From Burkholderia sp. PAMC 26561 (lineage in GTDB: Bacteria > Pseudomonadota > Gammaproteobacteria > Burkholderiales > Burkholderiaceae), in assembly GCF_001557535.2 (NCBI RefSeq), contig NZ_CP014309.1, forward strand, positions 186,001 to 250,000: 64,000 nt of DNA, read 5' to 3'. Under the pieces are notes generated by a model. That model had not been told where the DNA came from, did no database searches, and saw only the letters and a program-made list of their open reading frames with translations. Within the stretch, counting starts at the first letter, position 1. Each line of letters begins with the position of its first letter. The position numbers and the translations under genes are program-made. Positions 46,768-55,561 of the stretch are shown piece by piece.

Positions 46768-47280
46768 CTAACGACGGTAGATATCGGAAAAATCATGGAA
46801 AGTGAGCCCTGCTTCGACCCGCGTTTTGTCTAGCAGTCTCTTGCGCCCTAAGTCTGAAGCGCGAGTCTGGGAAAATTTTTGTTCCGTATAACCCAAGGCT
46901 CGAAGCCGCTGCGCAATGAAAGGAGGAACCGAAGTTCTTACGCAGATTGCAACTGTGAAGAGCCAATCAAGCTCGAACTTGGTCAAATCATCGCGCATAT
47001 ACACTCCCACGCCGACAAGGCTGTGCGATGCCGACGTAACCTTCGCGTCAGAAGCGAGCGGCCAATTAGAGATGCGCAAGTCGAGGATGCATTTAGCTAG
47101 CAAAGGACTTACGCAAGTGGGGGCTGCGCGGATGCACTGTTGCGGGCCCGCCGAAACAATATTTTTCGGCCATCCATGCAATGCAATGTCGGCGAGGTCT
47201 TTTGCACTCAATCCGATTGCTCGTATAGGTTTTGAACTTTTGATTCGTGGAGTATCAGCATCCGCTTCTGCCGCAGCCAT
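46768..47280 (-). CDS. Hypothetical protein, weak support
   Basis: A 170-aa open frame (LSAKDLADIALHGWPKNIV, CILDLRISNWPLASDAKV, FELDWLFTVAICVRTSVPP). No Shine-Dalgarno precedes the ATG and no domain is recognised, though codon structure looks coding in the second half. The overlapping plus-strand frame looks like its shadow. Confidence 0.4.
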   Translation of the reverse strand: MAAAEADADTPRIKSSKPIRAIGLSAKDLADIALHGWPKNIVSAGPQQCIRAAPTCVSPLLAKCILDLRISNWPLASDAKVTSASHSLVGVGVYMRDDLTKFELDWLFTVAICVRTSVPPFIAQRLRALGYTEQKFSQTRASDLGRKRLLDKTRVEAGLTFHDFSDIYRR

Positions 47281-47763
47281 TCAATCTGGACGGTAACTGA
47301 GCCCGAGACGAAGTGTTGACGCGCGAGATGGTTGCGTAGCTTACGAAAAATGCACCGTCTTGTTCGGCATTGCAGTCGATGTTTAACCCTCAGTACATGA
47401 ATTGCACAAAGACCTCTGACCTGAAACCACATGAGCAAGTCGAAGCATCAAAAAATTTGGCCAAGAACTTGATGAGCCGACAACTAACCCGATGACGCAT
47501 TCGTCGTTGCGTTCTGTAGGGGCCGAAAAATGGAGACTGCTGAGGCAGGCGCGGTGATCTCGCAAGACAAAACACAGATTTTGATGGGACTCTTGGCACT
47601 ACTGACCGGACTCAAGTCGATCAAGTAAGCGGCCATTTTCCTTACTTGTCGTCATCTGCTCTTCGATTGTTACCGCGTCGTGTCAATGCGGGTTGGTGAA
47701 TCGGTGCTAGGGCGCGCATACACTCTGAACGCCACATAAAGCCCAACTTCTTCTGGACCTTGT
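47281..47763. other. Intergenic, no clear gene
   Basis: About 480 bp. A 32-codon plus-strand frame at 47530-47628 starting METAEAGAVISQDKTQILMG is the only protein-like piece; unproven. Confidence 0.35.
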
Positions 47764-47907
47764 TCAACCGCCGACGCGCCCAACTCCGTTCGTTGCCACC
47801 AGAACACCGAGACGCCGTGCCGCCCTGTTGTGCCCAACCGCATTCGCCAACCGCGCCGTTTCCTCACGGAACTTCTCCGTGTAGCGACGATCCGGAACTT
47901 GCTTTAT
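47764..47907 (-). pseudogene. Remnant of an IS3-type OrfA transposase
   Basis: The minus-strand frame reads PDRRYTEKFREETARLANAV then GHNRAARRLGVLVAT and ends at a TGA at 47764. This is the helix-turn-helix start of IS3/IS911-type OrfA. The expected start codon is ATA, not ATG, and the leucine-zipper half is lost. A dead fragment directly downstream of the AACS-like gene. Confidence 0.65.
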
Positions 47908-47942
47908 TCAACTTCTCTGCTGGTCGTCGCTTCGAGGCAGGG

Positions 47943-50900
47943 TCAATCAGATGAAATCGCAGCTAACGAACCTAGCGCCATAGCCACTTCATGGACGTGA
48001 GGTGCGGACATCATCTCGGTGTGGCTCCCTTGCACGCGAATGATAGTCAAACCGCATGCCGCCACACGTCGCCAAACTGGCAAAGGGTCACCCCGGTCTT
48101 CGAACCGTTGCGCGCGCACGTAAATGATAGGTCCTCCGTTATACCGAAGGGGCCGGTACACGCTCATGGCTAGACGCATCGACTCGCGCACGCGCATGAG
48201 GACAGGCGGCACATCCAATCCTGCGACTGCTGGGTCCGTGCGACGCGCTGGGTGCCCTAGGCGAAGACGCACGCGATCGGCCGCAGCGGTCCATTTATCA
48301 CGAAGATAGGCGATTTTTTGCGAGCTCGATAAGTCACGCAACGCGCCATATTGACGGCGTGCGTAACCTAACTGAAATTCAGCCCACGCAACCCACGGCA
48401 AGCGACGTTCGTGGACGTAGGTATCCAGCAGGCACAACAGTTCGATAAGCTCGCCGACGCGGTGAAGTTGCTGCGCGATCTCGATGGCGACGAGGCCACC
48501 CAACGAGTAACCCGCTAATGCATAGGGACCGGCTCGCTGCACACTACGCATCGCTTCTATGTACGTCGCCGCCATGTGTTCTATGCGTTGCTGCGGATTT
48601 TGCAGGCCGTCGAGCCCGAGCGCTTGCAGCCCGTAGACGGGGCGTGATGTATGTAGCGCCTGCGCAAGCGTCCAACAACCCATTACCGTCCCGGACGCAC
48701 CGTGCACAATGAAAATCGGGTTACCCACTCCAGAGCGAAGCAGCACGAGGACCGGCGATAAGATTCCAGGCGAATCGGCTCTTAGCAGTGCGCCGAGCGC
48801 GGCAATAGTAGGTGCCGAGGAAAGCGTCGAAAGAGGCAGATCGTGGCCGGTCGTCTCTGCGAGGTCTGCCAGCATACTCACAGCCAACAGCGAATCGCCG
48901 CCGAGCTCAAAGAAATTGTCGTCGGTTGCGATCGGCGCAAAGCCGAAGACGCGCTCCCATACTGTTTGCAGATACGCTTCCACATTTTCAAGTGAGACAC
49001 AACTGCTTGGCACGACAGGTTCTGTCTGATATTGATTTATAGCCTCTTTAATCGCCTGAAGGCAGTGCGGATTACGGAGCGCAGCTGCGTTCGTTACCGC
49101 CAAGCCGTTAATGGCCTCGCGCGCAGCGATCTCTGACAGCTTGCCGCTATGCGTGGTGGGCAATGCCGCGACTGCAAGGATGATATCAGGCACGTGCGCG
49201 ATAGACGCACCGCGTGCTAGATTGGTTCGAATTTGTTTGCGCAATTCGCCGGTTAATACTTCCCCCTCGCGCAATGTGATCAACAGAACGATCCGCTGAT
49301 CCGAGAAGCGGGAAGCAGAATCGTCGATCGGGCCATCGCGCCGCTCCACGTCCAACTGAACCGCCAGTGCTTCACGGATGGCGGTAATCTTGTCAAGCAC
49401 GCGGTATATCTCGGCAGGACCCACATTGACGCCGCGGACGTTCAGCACGCCGTCGGTACGGCCATGTAGACGTGCGCCCCCCGCCGGCGTCATCTCGATG
49501 AAATCTCCCTGTGTCCACACCCCGGGGTTGGCCCCAAAATAAGCAGAGTGGAACCTAGCGCCCGATGGATCGTCGACGAATCCAAGGGGACGGGAGGGAA
49601 ACGGATTGATGCAGACCAGTTGACCTACACCGTCTGCTTCGTGACCATTAGTCCACGACTGAACCCCTAGGGCGAGACTCTTCGATTGGGATTCCCCGGC
49701 AATTATTGGAAGGTTCGGGTTGCCTAGAACGAAGCATCCTAAAATATCGGTCCCACCTGAGATCGAACACAAGGGTAGTGATTTGACATTGTCTCGAACC
49801 CAGAAGAATTGCGAGTCATATAGGACCGCGCCCGTCGACAAGATGGTGCGCAAGTGGCTCAAGTCGAAGCGTTCAGAAGGAACAAGCCCCGCTTGCTCGC
49901 ACATTTTTAAATAGGTGGGGCTGGTGCCGAAAACCGTTACTCGCAGATCGGCGACGAGACGCCACAGGATGTCCACCGTTGCGATGGAGCCGTCAAAAGT
50001 GATGACTTCAGTTCCCGACGCAAGTGCAGACAGTTGCCAGTTCCACATCATCCAGGCGCAGCTTGTATGAAAGTACATGCGCTCGCCGGCTCGGAGATCG
50101 CAATGAAGGCGGTGTTCCTTCAAATGTTCGAGTAGGGTGCCTCCCGCTCCATGGACGATGCATTTAGGCTTACCGGTCGTTCCCGACGAAAACAGGATGA
50201 AAAGCGGATGGTTAAACGCGAAACGTTTCCACACAAAAACCGAAGCGTCGACACGCTCCATCAGCGCACGGGCCGAAAAACTGGGTAAAGCCGTGTCAAG
50301 CAGTAAGCACTCGTCATCAAGGCCAATTACGCCAACCAGCGTTGGTAACTTTGCAGCGAGTTCGGTTAATTTCGTTGCGACAGGGACGCCGTTATCGAAC
50401 GGTCGCGTTGCCGTATGGGCAATGAGCAGCCGAGGCGAGAGTTGTGAAAAACGCTCAAGGAGTGCCGGGCTGCCCATCTCCGTCGAGGACGTTGCGAGCG
50501 TGGCACCGATGGCAGCGACAGATAGCGCTGCGATTACGGCCATCACATCGTTGCGCATGACTGCGACCACGCAGTCGCCCTCTACTATGCCCAAGTCCGA
50601 AAGGGCCTGAGCAAGGCGGGCAACCCGATCTCTGAGTTCACCGCGTGTCAGGGCCCAACGCGTGCCGTCGGCAAAACAAGCGGTTACTGCGGGCTCGCCT
50701 GCGCTTGCGACGCTTAGATCGAGCAACTTATCGGCGTAGTTGAGCTTGAGATCTGGGAAGAAGTACGCAGTCTCGCATTCGTCACCTACGCATATAGCGG
50801 TCGTTCCCTCGATCATTTCGAATCCAGGCAACCAGTTTACAAAGCATTTCCAGAAGGCGCGGTAGTTTCGCACCGAAAAAGCGTGCAAGGATTCATAGTT

Positions 50901-51044
50901 GGGAAATGCAAGGCCTGTCTGTCGCGATAGTTCTGCGGTAAACGACGTCAATTGAGACTCGGAAATTGCTTCGTCTCTGCCATTAAAAACATTTGCTTGA
51001 GAAGTACTACTTACCGGATCAGTAGCCGGTGATTCACAAACCAT
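47943..51044 (-). CDS. Acetoacetyl-CoA-synthetase-like adenylation / carrier / thioesterase fusion (A-T-TE)
   Basis: 1033 aa. Residues 1-645 match the acetoacetyl-CoA synthetase type of adenylation domain: YRAFWKCFVNWLPGFEMIEG, LFILFSSGTTGKPKCIVHG (about 281-299), CAWMMWNWQLSALASG, and Lys635 in THSGKLSEIA. A carrier domain follows, with the pantetheine Ser718 in FFELGGDSLL. A thioesterase comes last: PIFIVHGASGTVMGC, Ser847 in YALAGYSLGGLV, and a late His in GSHTEMMSAPHV. One would expect activation of a beta-keto or short acid as acyl-AMP, loading on the carrier and release or condensation by the thioesterase. The ATG at 51044 has CGGAGG upstream. No other biosynthetic gene is adjacent. Confidence 0.93.
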   Translation of the reverse strand: MVCESPATDPVSSTSQANVFNGRDEAISESQLTSFTAELSRQTGLAFPNYESLHAFSVRNYRAFWKCFVNWLPGFEMIEGTTAICVGDECETAYFFPDLKLNYADKLLDLSVASAGEPAVTACFADGTRWALTRGELRDRVARLAQALSDLGIVEGDCVVAVMRNDVMAVIAALSVAAIGATLATSSTEMGSPALLERFSQLSPRLLIAHTATRPFDNGVPVATKLTELAAKLPTLVGVIGLDDECLLLDTALPSFSARALMERVDASVFVWKRFAFNHPLFILFSSGTTGKPKCIVHGAGGTLLEHLKEHRLHCDLRAGERMYFHTSCAWMMWNWQLSALASGTEVITFDGSIATVDILWRLVADLRVTVFGTSPTYLKMCEQAGLVPSERFDLSHLRTILSTGAVLYDSQFFWVRDNVKSLPLCSISGGTDILGCFVLGNPNLPIIAGESQSKSLALGVQSWTNGHEADGVGQLVCINPFPSRPLGFVDDPSGARFHSAYFGANPGVWTQGDFIEMTPAGGARLHGRTDGVLNVRGVNVGPAEIYRVLDKITAIREALAVQLDVERRDGPIDDSASRFSDQRIVLLITLREGEVLTGELRKQIRTNLARGASIAHVPDIILAVAALPTTHSGKLSEIAAREAINGLAVTNAAALRNPHCLQAIKEAINQYQTEPVVPSSCVSLENVEAYLQTVWERVFGFAPIATDDNFFELGGDSLLAVSMLADLAETTGHDLPLSTLSSAPTIAALGALLRADSPGILSPVLVLLRSGVGNPIFIVHGASGTVMGCWTLAQALHTSRPVYGLQALGLDGLQNPQQRIEHMAATYIEAMRSVQRAGPYALAGYSLGGLVAIEIAQQLHRVGELIELLCLLDTYVHERRLPWVAWAEFQLGYARRQYGALRDLSSSQKIAYLRDKWTAAADRVRLRLGHPARRTDPAVAGLDVPPVLMRVRESMRLAMSVYRPLRYNGGPIIYVRAQRFEDRGDPLPVWRRVAACGLTIIRVQGSHTEMMSAPHVHEVAMALGSLAAISSD

Positions 51045-51687
51045 AAGTACCTCCGTATAGAGATGCATCGTCCTTTATTTGCTCAAGGCGGTTTGTAATT
51101 TTTTGAGGACTTCGGGCGTGTCGTCTACTAACTTAACACCGTAATGTGGACACCAAAATAACCCGCAGGGGGGATTCTGTATGATAAAAGGCGTTTGTTG
51201 CGCGGCCCGCGCCTCTTCGTGAACGTTCCCCACGAAGGTTCGGATTTGACTTCTGGATATAAACAGTGATGATCGAAACGTCAGAAAAAATGCCGAATCG
51301 AATGAATTTTCAATGCGAAGGATTTATATTAATAATGGGGATTGGGTTTCTGCGCAAACGCTCTGAGCCAAAAAATAAGTGATCTGAAAGGAAAAAACTA
51401 ACGTCTAACCGAATCGATGAGCGAGGAAAGCAAGTCGGCGCACGGGCAGCCAATCGGCACGTCGCCGTGAAATAAAAGCTAAACTTAGACATGCGTTTTT
51501 TTGGCAAGAGCTATCGCGGCGTTATCGAAAGATAAATGCTTATCAAACTTCCGATGTTGTCAGGCCGCGTCTTCTGTCACACTTTGCGTTGGCTTCGGGT
51601 AGGCGTTTACGTGTGACCGATTCGTGTTTTTGCGCGGGCATACTGTGTACATCTCTGATGTGTCGAACCTGTCCCGGGAGCGAAAAA
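51045..51687. other. Intergenic, divergent promoter region
   Basis: About 640 bp, AT-rich near 51280-51380, between the A-T-TE gene and a small plus-strand gene. No frame is convincing. Confidence 0.4.
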
Positions 51688-51972
51688 ATGTCCTATCTAT
51701 GTGCTGAGATAAAGGCGTACGACGAATCACGCAAGATCATGACGGTGGCATTCGGAGAGCAGTGGCCATTAAAGCCGAGCAGTGCCACATTTGCGGAGGT
51801 GTCAATCGATGACTGCGATGCAATTGGCCACGAAGTCGGTGCAGGCGATACAGGACTGACGCCGGACGAGGCAAGTGTTCTCAAACTCTTGTTGGACGAA
51901 TGCGGTGCGCTCGAAGACGTGCTCGCTCATCCAGAGCATTTAGTAGGACGTGTTTGCAAGCTTGACGAGTGA
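51688..51972 (+). CDS. Small acidic hypothetical protein
   Basis: 94 aa (YLCAEIKAYDESRKIMTVAF, LTPDEASVLKLLLDECGALE). GGGAGCG precedes the ATG at 51688; the longer frame from 51589 has no such site. Acidic, soluble, no known domain. Confidence 0.65.
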   Translation: MSYLCAEIKAYDESRKIMTVAFGEQWPLKPSSATFAEVSIDDCDAIGHEVGAGDTGLTPDEASVLKLLLDECGALEDVLAHPEHLVGRVCKLDE

Positions 51973-52090
51973 CTTTGCAACTATGCACAACAGCTCGGTG
52001 CCGAATCAGTTTTTACTATCGATGATCGAGCGATTCTTCATGCCGTTTTGCAACGCATTTTGGTTTTAACGGTCGCCTCGCGGTACACGT

Positions 52091-53731
52091 TCATCCCGTG
52101 GAAGGGCGGCCCTTTGCTTGCGACAACGCTGCAAGCGATTCATCGAGCGCTTTCAAGTCAACCGGTTTAGTAAAGTGGGCATCAAAGCCGGCTCGAAATG
52201 CTCTTTCCCGATCCATTTCGCTCGCATAGCCAGTCACTGCGACAAACGCGGTACGGGACATCGAATTCAATCCGATGAGTTGCTTAACAAGCTCATAGCC
52301 GTCTGTGTCAGGCAGCCCAATATCGCTGATGACCACATCAGGCTGGTTCTCAATCATCATTGCCAAGGCGTCTTGCGCCCGATAGGCGATTCTGACGGAA
52401 TGCCCAGATAGCTTGTAATAAAGGCCGAGAGCGTCTGCTGTATCAATGTTGTCTTCGACGATAACAATGTCCAGCGGCGATAGCGGACCGCCTAGTTGTG
52501 GGGTCGAAGGGCATATTGGCGCGTTTGCTGCCACGAGCGTGAGGATAAAGTCGCTACCTTGGTCACGGCCACCACTTTCTGCGCGAAGCGATCCGCCATG
52601 CCATTCAGCAAGTCGCCGTGAAAGCGCAAGACCTAATCCCATGCCACCTTTTGCGCGATCAAGCGGTTGCTTACTCTGGCCGAAGACTTCGAAAATCTCA
52701 TCCATCTCTTCGGCGATAATCCCAACACCTGAGTCCCGAACACGAACTTCTACTCTCTCACCGGTCCTCTGGACAGCAAGGTCGATTTTTCCGCCTTTTG
52801 GCGTGTATTTCGCGGCGTTGTTCAACAAATTGGAAATGAGTAAGGGGCACTGCGTCCAGTCTGCGGCCACCCAGAGGTCGTCAGCGATCGAGCATGTGAA
52901 TTGATGTTGCCCGTCGAGAATAAAGCTGTGACTCATCTCGACCGCCTGGTCGACCAACCTTTTAACCGAAATTGGCTCGAGTTTAAGCTCGACGGCGCCA
53001 AACGACACAAGTGAGGCCGAGAGCATGTGATCGACGATTTCGCTCATGTACCTGACCTGGCGATCAATGAGCGTTCTGGCCCACACACGTTGCTCAAGCG
53101 AAGCATGAATTTGTTGAAGTACCGTAACCGCAGTCAAGATCGGCGCCAACGGTGCTCTCAACTCATGGGCGAGCATAGCGAGGAACTGATCTCGATTAAG
53201 TTGCGCGTGGTCAGCGTGATCTCGAAGAATGCGGATTTCACGCTGTGCTTGGATGGCCTGTAGATGTTTGACTACTTGGTGCGCGAACTTGCGCAGAGTC
53301 TTGATATCGCGCTCTTTGATCGGCCGAGCTCGTGTATCCGTCACGCATAGCGTACCGAGGGGCAGCCCTCCAGGTAGCCGCAAGACTATACCTACGTAGA
53401 AGCGCACCTGACGCTCGTCGGTTACATTGGGGTGGCCGAGAAAATCTGGGTGAATTGACGCGTCCGAGATTGTGAGCACGTCTTCAGACTCAATCGCAAT
53501 CGCGCATAGGCACTCGCTGTTTGGTCGTTTTTCGCGCAACGCGCCCCAAGCAGCTTTACACCACGTATGTGCGTCGTCGATAAAATTGATTAGCGCTACA
53601 GGGGCCCGCAGCGCGGACGCGGCAAGTTCGGCAAGCGCGTCGAAGTGATCTTCCGCGGGGCCGCTAAGGATTCCGAGCAACCTAAGCTGCGAGAGCCGAC
53701 CTGTGTCGGAAACTACGTTGGCAGTCGGCAT
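52091..53731 (-). CDS. GAF-domain hybrid sensor histidine kinase
   Basis: 546 aa, soluble. A GAF domain occupies about 20-165 (ALRAPVALINFIDDAHTWCKA, LPLGTLCVTDTRARP). The HisKA box FLAMLAHELRAPLAPILTAV follows, then the HATPase with ISNLLNNAAKYTPKGG, VRDSGVGI and GGMGLGLALSRRLAEWHGG. A C-terminal receiver has DIVIVEDNIDTADAL and the phospho-Asp in VVISDIGLPDTDG. An orphan hybrid kinase of the kind common in Burkholderiales. Confidence 0.93.
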   Translation of the reverse strand: MPTANVVSDTGRLSQLRLLGILSGPAEDHFDALAELAASALRAPVALINFIDDAHTWCKAAWGALREKRPNSECLCAIAIESEDVLTISDASIHPDFLGHPNVTDERQVRFYVGIVLRLPGGLPLGTLCVTDTRARPIKERDIKTLRKFAHQVVKHLQAIQAQREIRILRDHADHAQLNRDQFLAMLAHELRAPLAPILTAVTVLQQIHASLEQRVWARTLIDRQVRYMSEIVDHMLSASLVSFGAVELKLEPISVKRLVDQAVEMSHSFILDGQHQFTCSIADDLWVAADWTQCPLLISNLLNNAAKYTPKGGKIDLAVQRTGERVEVRVRDSGVGIIAEEMDEIFEVFGQSKQPLDRAKGGMGLGLALSRRLAEWHGGSLRAESGGRDQGSDFILTLVAANAPICPSTPQLGGPLSPLDIVIVEDNIDTADALGLYYKLSGHSVRIAYRAQDALAMMIENQPDVVISDIGLPDTDGYELVKQLIGLNSMSRTAFVAVTGYASEMDRERAFRAGFDAHFTKPVDLKALDESLAALSQAKGRPSTG

Positions 53732-53932
53732 GGGGATGCGGCATGTGGAAGTGAATCTTTAGCCCAGCAACGGGCATTCCCAAGGGTCCGCAAAACGATG
53801 TGCACCCGGCTTGATCGTCTGATAAGTAGCGTAAATAACAGGTGGCGTGATTTCGAACCGCTTCGCCATGCGTACACGGCTTCGATGCCGAATGTAAGTG
53901 CAGTGCCGGGTTAATCGCATTCGGAGCGCTGA

Positions 53933-54436
53933 TCATTTTCCGCTTTGTACGAGTTTTTCTAGTCGAGCGGTGGCCTTTAATAAAACTTCTAACCGTATCT
54001 CGCGTAACTGGCGATCGTGCTCATTCACAATAATCGTGAGATCTTCCAAAGCCTTGGCGGTAAGAACAAAATTTTGGTGAGGGGTTGGACTTCCTAGAAT
54101 CTGATAGAGCGCTACCTCAGCGTCATCGGTTATCTGTTCCTTGATTAGCGAGAATCCATCTTCGCCTAAAAAGCTTGTAAGCAGGGTCACTTCCAATAAA
54201 CACTGCATCGCTGCCAAATCCGCTTGCCCTTGAAGGGTTCGTTCAAGTGCAAGTCGAAACCGCAGCGAGAGCCTGTCTGCCGAGACGTGGTCGAGCGGCA
54301 AATGCAGCTTTTTGTTATTTCTCTCAAGGTGGGGAAAAACCTTCGCATGAACCGATCTCTTTTTCTCGAGCATTAGATAATTTATAAAAAGGATATCGAT
54401 AGTTGGAAGACTACTCTTATAAATATTTTGCTTCAA
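53933..54436 (-). CDS. Hypothetical helical protein, paralogous to the gene at 23333
   Basis: Up to 167 aa. VSADRLSLRFRLALERTL, LLTSFLGEDGFSLIKEQITDD and IVNEHDRQLREIRLEVLL align with the gene at 23333-23800 across the same three segments. The start is uncertain: a TTG at 54436 or the ATG at 54373 (MLEKKRSVHAKVFPHL). No HTH can be shown. Function unknown. Confidence 0.68.
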   Translation of the reverse strand: MKQNIYKSSLPTIDILFINYLMLEKKRSVHAKVFPHLERNNKKLHLPLDHVSADRLSLRFRLALERTLQGQADLAAMQCLLEVTLLTSFLGEDGFSLIKEQITDDAEVALYQILGSPTPHQNFVLTAKALEDLTIIVNEHDRQLREIRLEVLLKATARLEKLVQSGK

Positions 54437-55053
54437 CCGCTCTGCGCTTTCAGCGTGTTTTTAGTTCGACGCATTTGGAAGTTTCACTGCTGCGACCGCT
54501 TGCTCGGGAAAGTGCCACTTCTTATGGGCCACATTGTGTTAGCACTTTTCGCTGGAAAATCCTACCATACGACCATCTGTCGGATGCGTTCCTAAACAAG
54601 CCGTGCAACGCTTTCTACAAGCTTGCGATGTAAGACCCGACGGCTTCAGTAAAATTTGAGTTTTTTATTATCGTTCTAGTTTTATCTCAGCGGCCCAGTT
54701 TAAAAAATATTGTGCATAGGCTGTTTTTATCGCTGACATCGAGATAAAGAAAAGCGATTAAATGAAACGGTAAATTTCGATAACTTTTAATGTTTAGGAT
54801 TAAATATGGGAGTTCATTACGATCTTTTTATAATCGAATTATTGTCGATATAGTAATTGAACCGTAGAATATCTAAGTGTTGCCTTGATATTAAATAGTA
54901 ATATCAAGCAATCTATTAAGATAACCAAGCCTTCTAACTTGTATTTCGGGATTGCATTTCGGGCGCCAAAATAGGGTATTTTCCGCTCACGCCACTTCGC
55001 AAGTTCAGATTTTCAAGATCCAGCCGCCGCCCGAAGGCCCGCCCAGTCACGCC
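54437..55053. other. AT-rich boundary region before the integrase module
   Basis: From about 54640 to 54940 the sequence is strikingly AT-rich compared with everything around it, and open frames are absent. It holds the inverted repeat listed separately. It probably marks the end of an integrated element and contains the integrase promoter or recombination site. Confidence 0.55.
54884..54908. repeat. Perfect 10-bp inverted repeat in the AT-rich boundary
   Basis: CTTGATATTA and TAATATCAAG are separated by five bases (AATAG). Located about 150 bp upstream of the first integrase-module gene, it could be a recombinase or regulator binding site, or a strong hairpin. Confidence 0.6.
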
Positions 55054-55561
55054 ATGCCGCTCAATCCGGAGACCGCACGCATCGTCCTGCGGATGAACGA
55101 CGCGATTTCCGCTTTCCGGGCAGGGGAGGTGTCTGGCCTGCCCGCACTCGATTCGGCAAGTCGGCTGATGGGCGCCCCGGCCGATGACGCGGTGGCAAGC
55201 GCTGCCACGCGGCAGGGGCGAGCGGAGTCGTATCCCGCAACGCCCCGATCGGGTTGAACTCGCGATCCTCACCGCGCTCGCTGACATCTATGGCTCTCAG
55301 ATCCTGAGCAATGCGTCGCTCGGCTATGCGTTACGCCTGGTCGCGCGCCATGGGGGCGTCGAACTGGTTCAGCGCGTGTTATGGGGCGAGTCAGCCGCTG
55401 ACCTGCAGCTCGCGACAATGTTGGGGGCCGTGCGGGTGTCGTTCGAAGAGGTGGTGATCGCCTTTAGCGATGAGCTTCTCGCGCAAGCTCATGACGTGCT
55501 GGCGGGATTTAGACCGCGGCCACCGGGCGGACCTAAATCAGGGCAGGGCGATCGTGGCTGA
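55054..55561 (+). pseudogene. Integrase-associated helical protein, frameshifted
   Basis: The first frame from ATG 55054 gives NPETARIVLRMNDAISAFRA; the second gives ELAILTALADIYGSQILSNA, YALRLVARHGGVELVQRVL and FEEVVIAFSDELLAQAHDVL to the TGA at 55559. The halves overlap near 55184-55257 and together would make about 168 aa. The exact shift position cannot be fixed. It ends by overlapping the integrase start by eight bases, so the two were translationally coupled. Function unknown. Confidence 0.65.

Noticed and set aside
46916..47296. Plus-strand 126-codon frame opposite the hypothetical gene at 46768
   Set aside because: Low-complexity and without a start signal; better explained as antisense of the minus-strand frame, which is itself weak.
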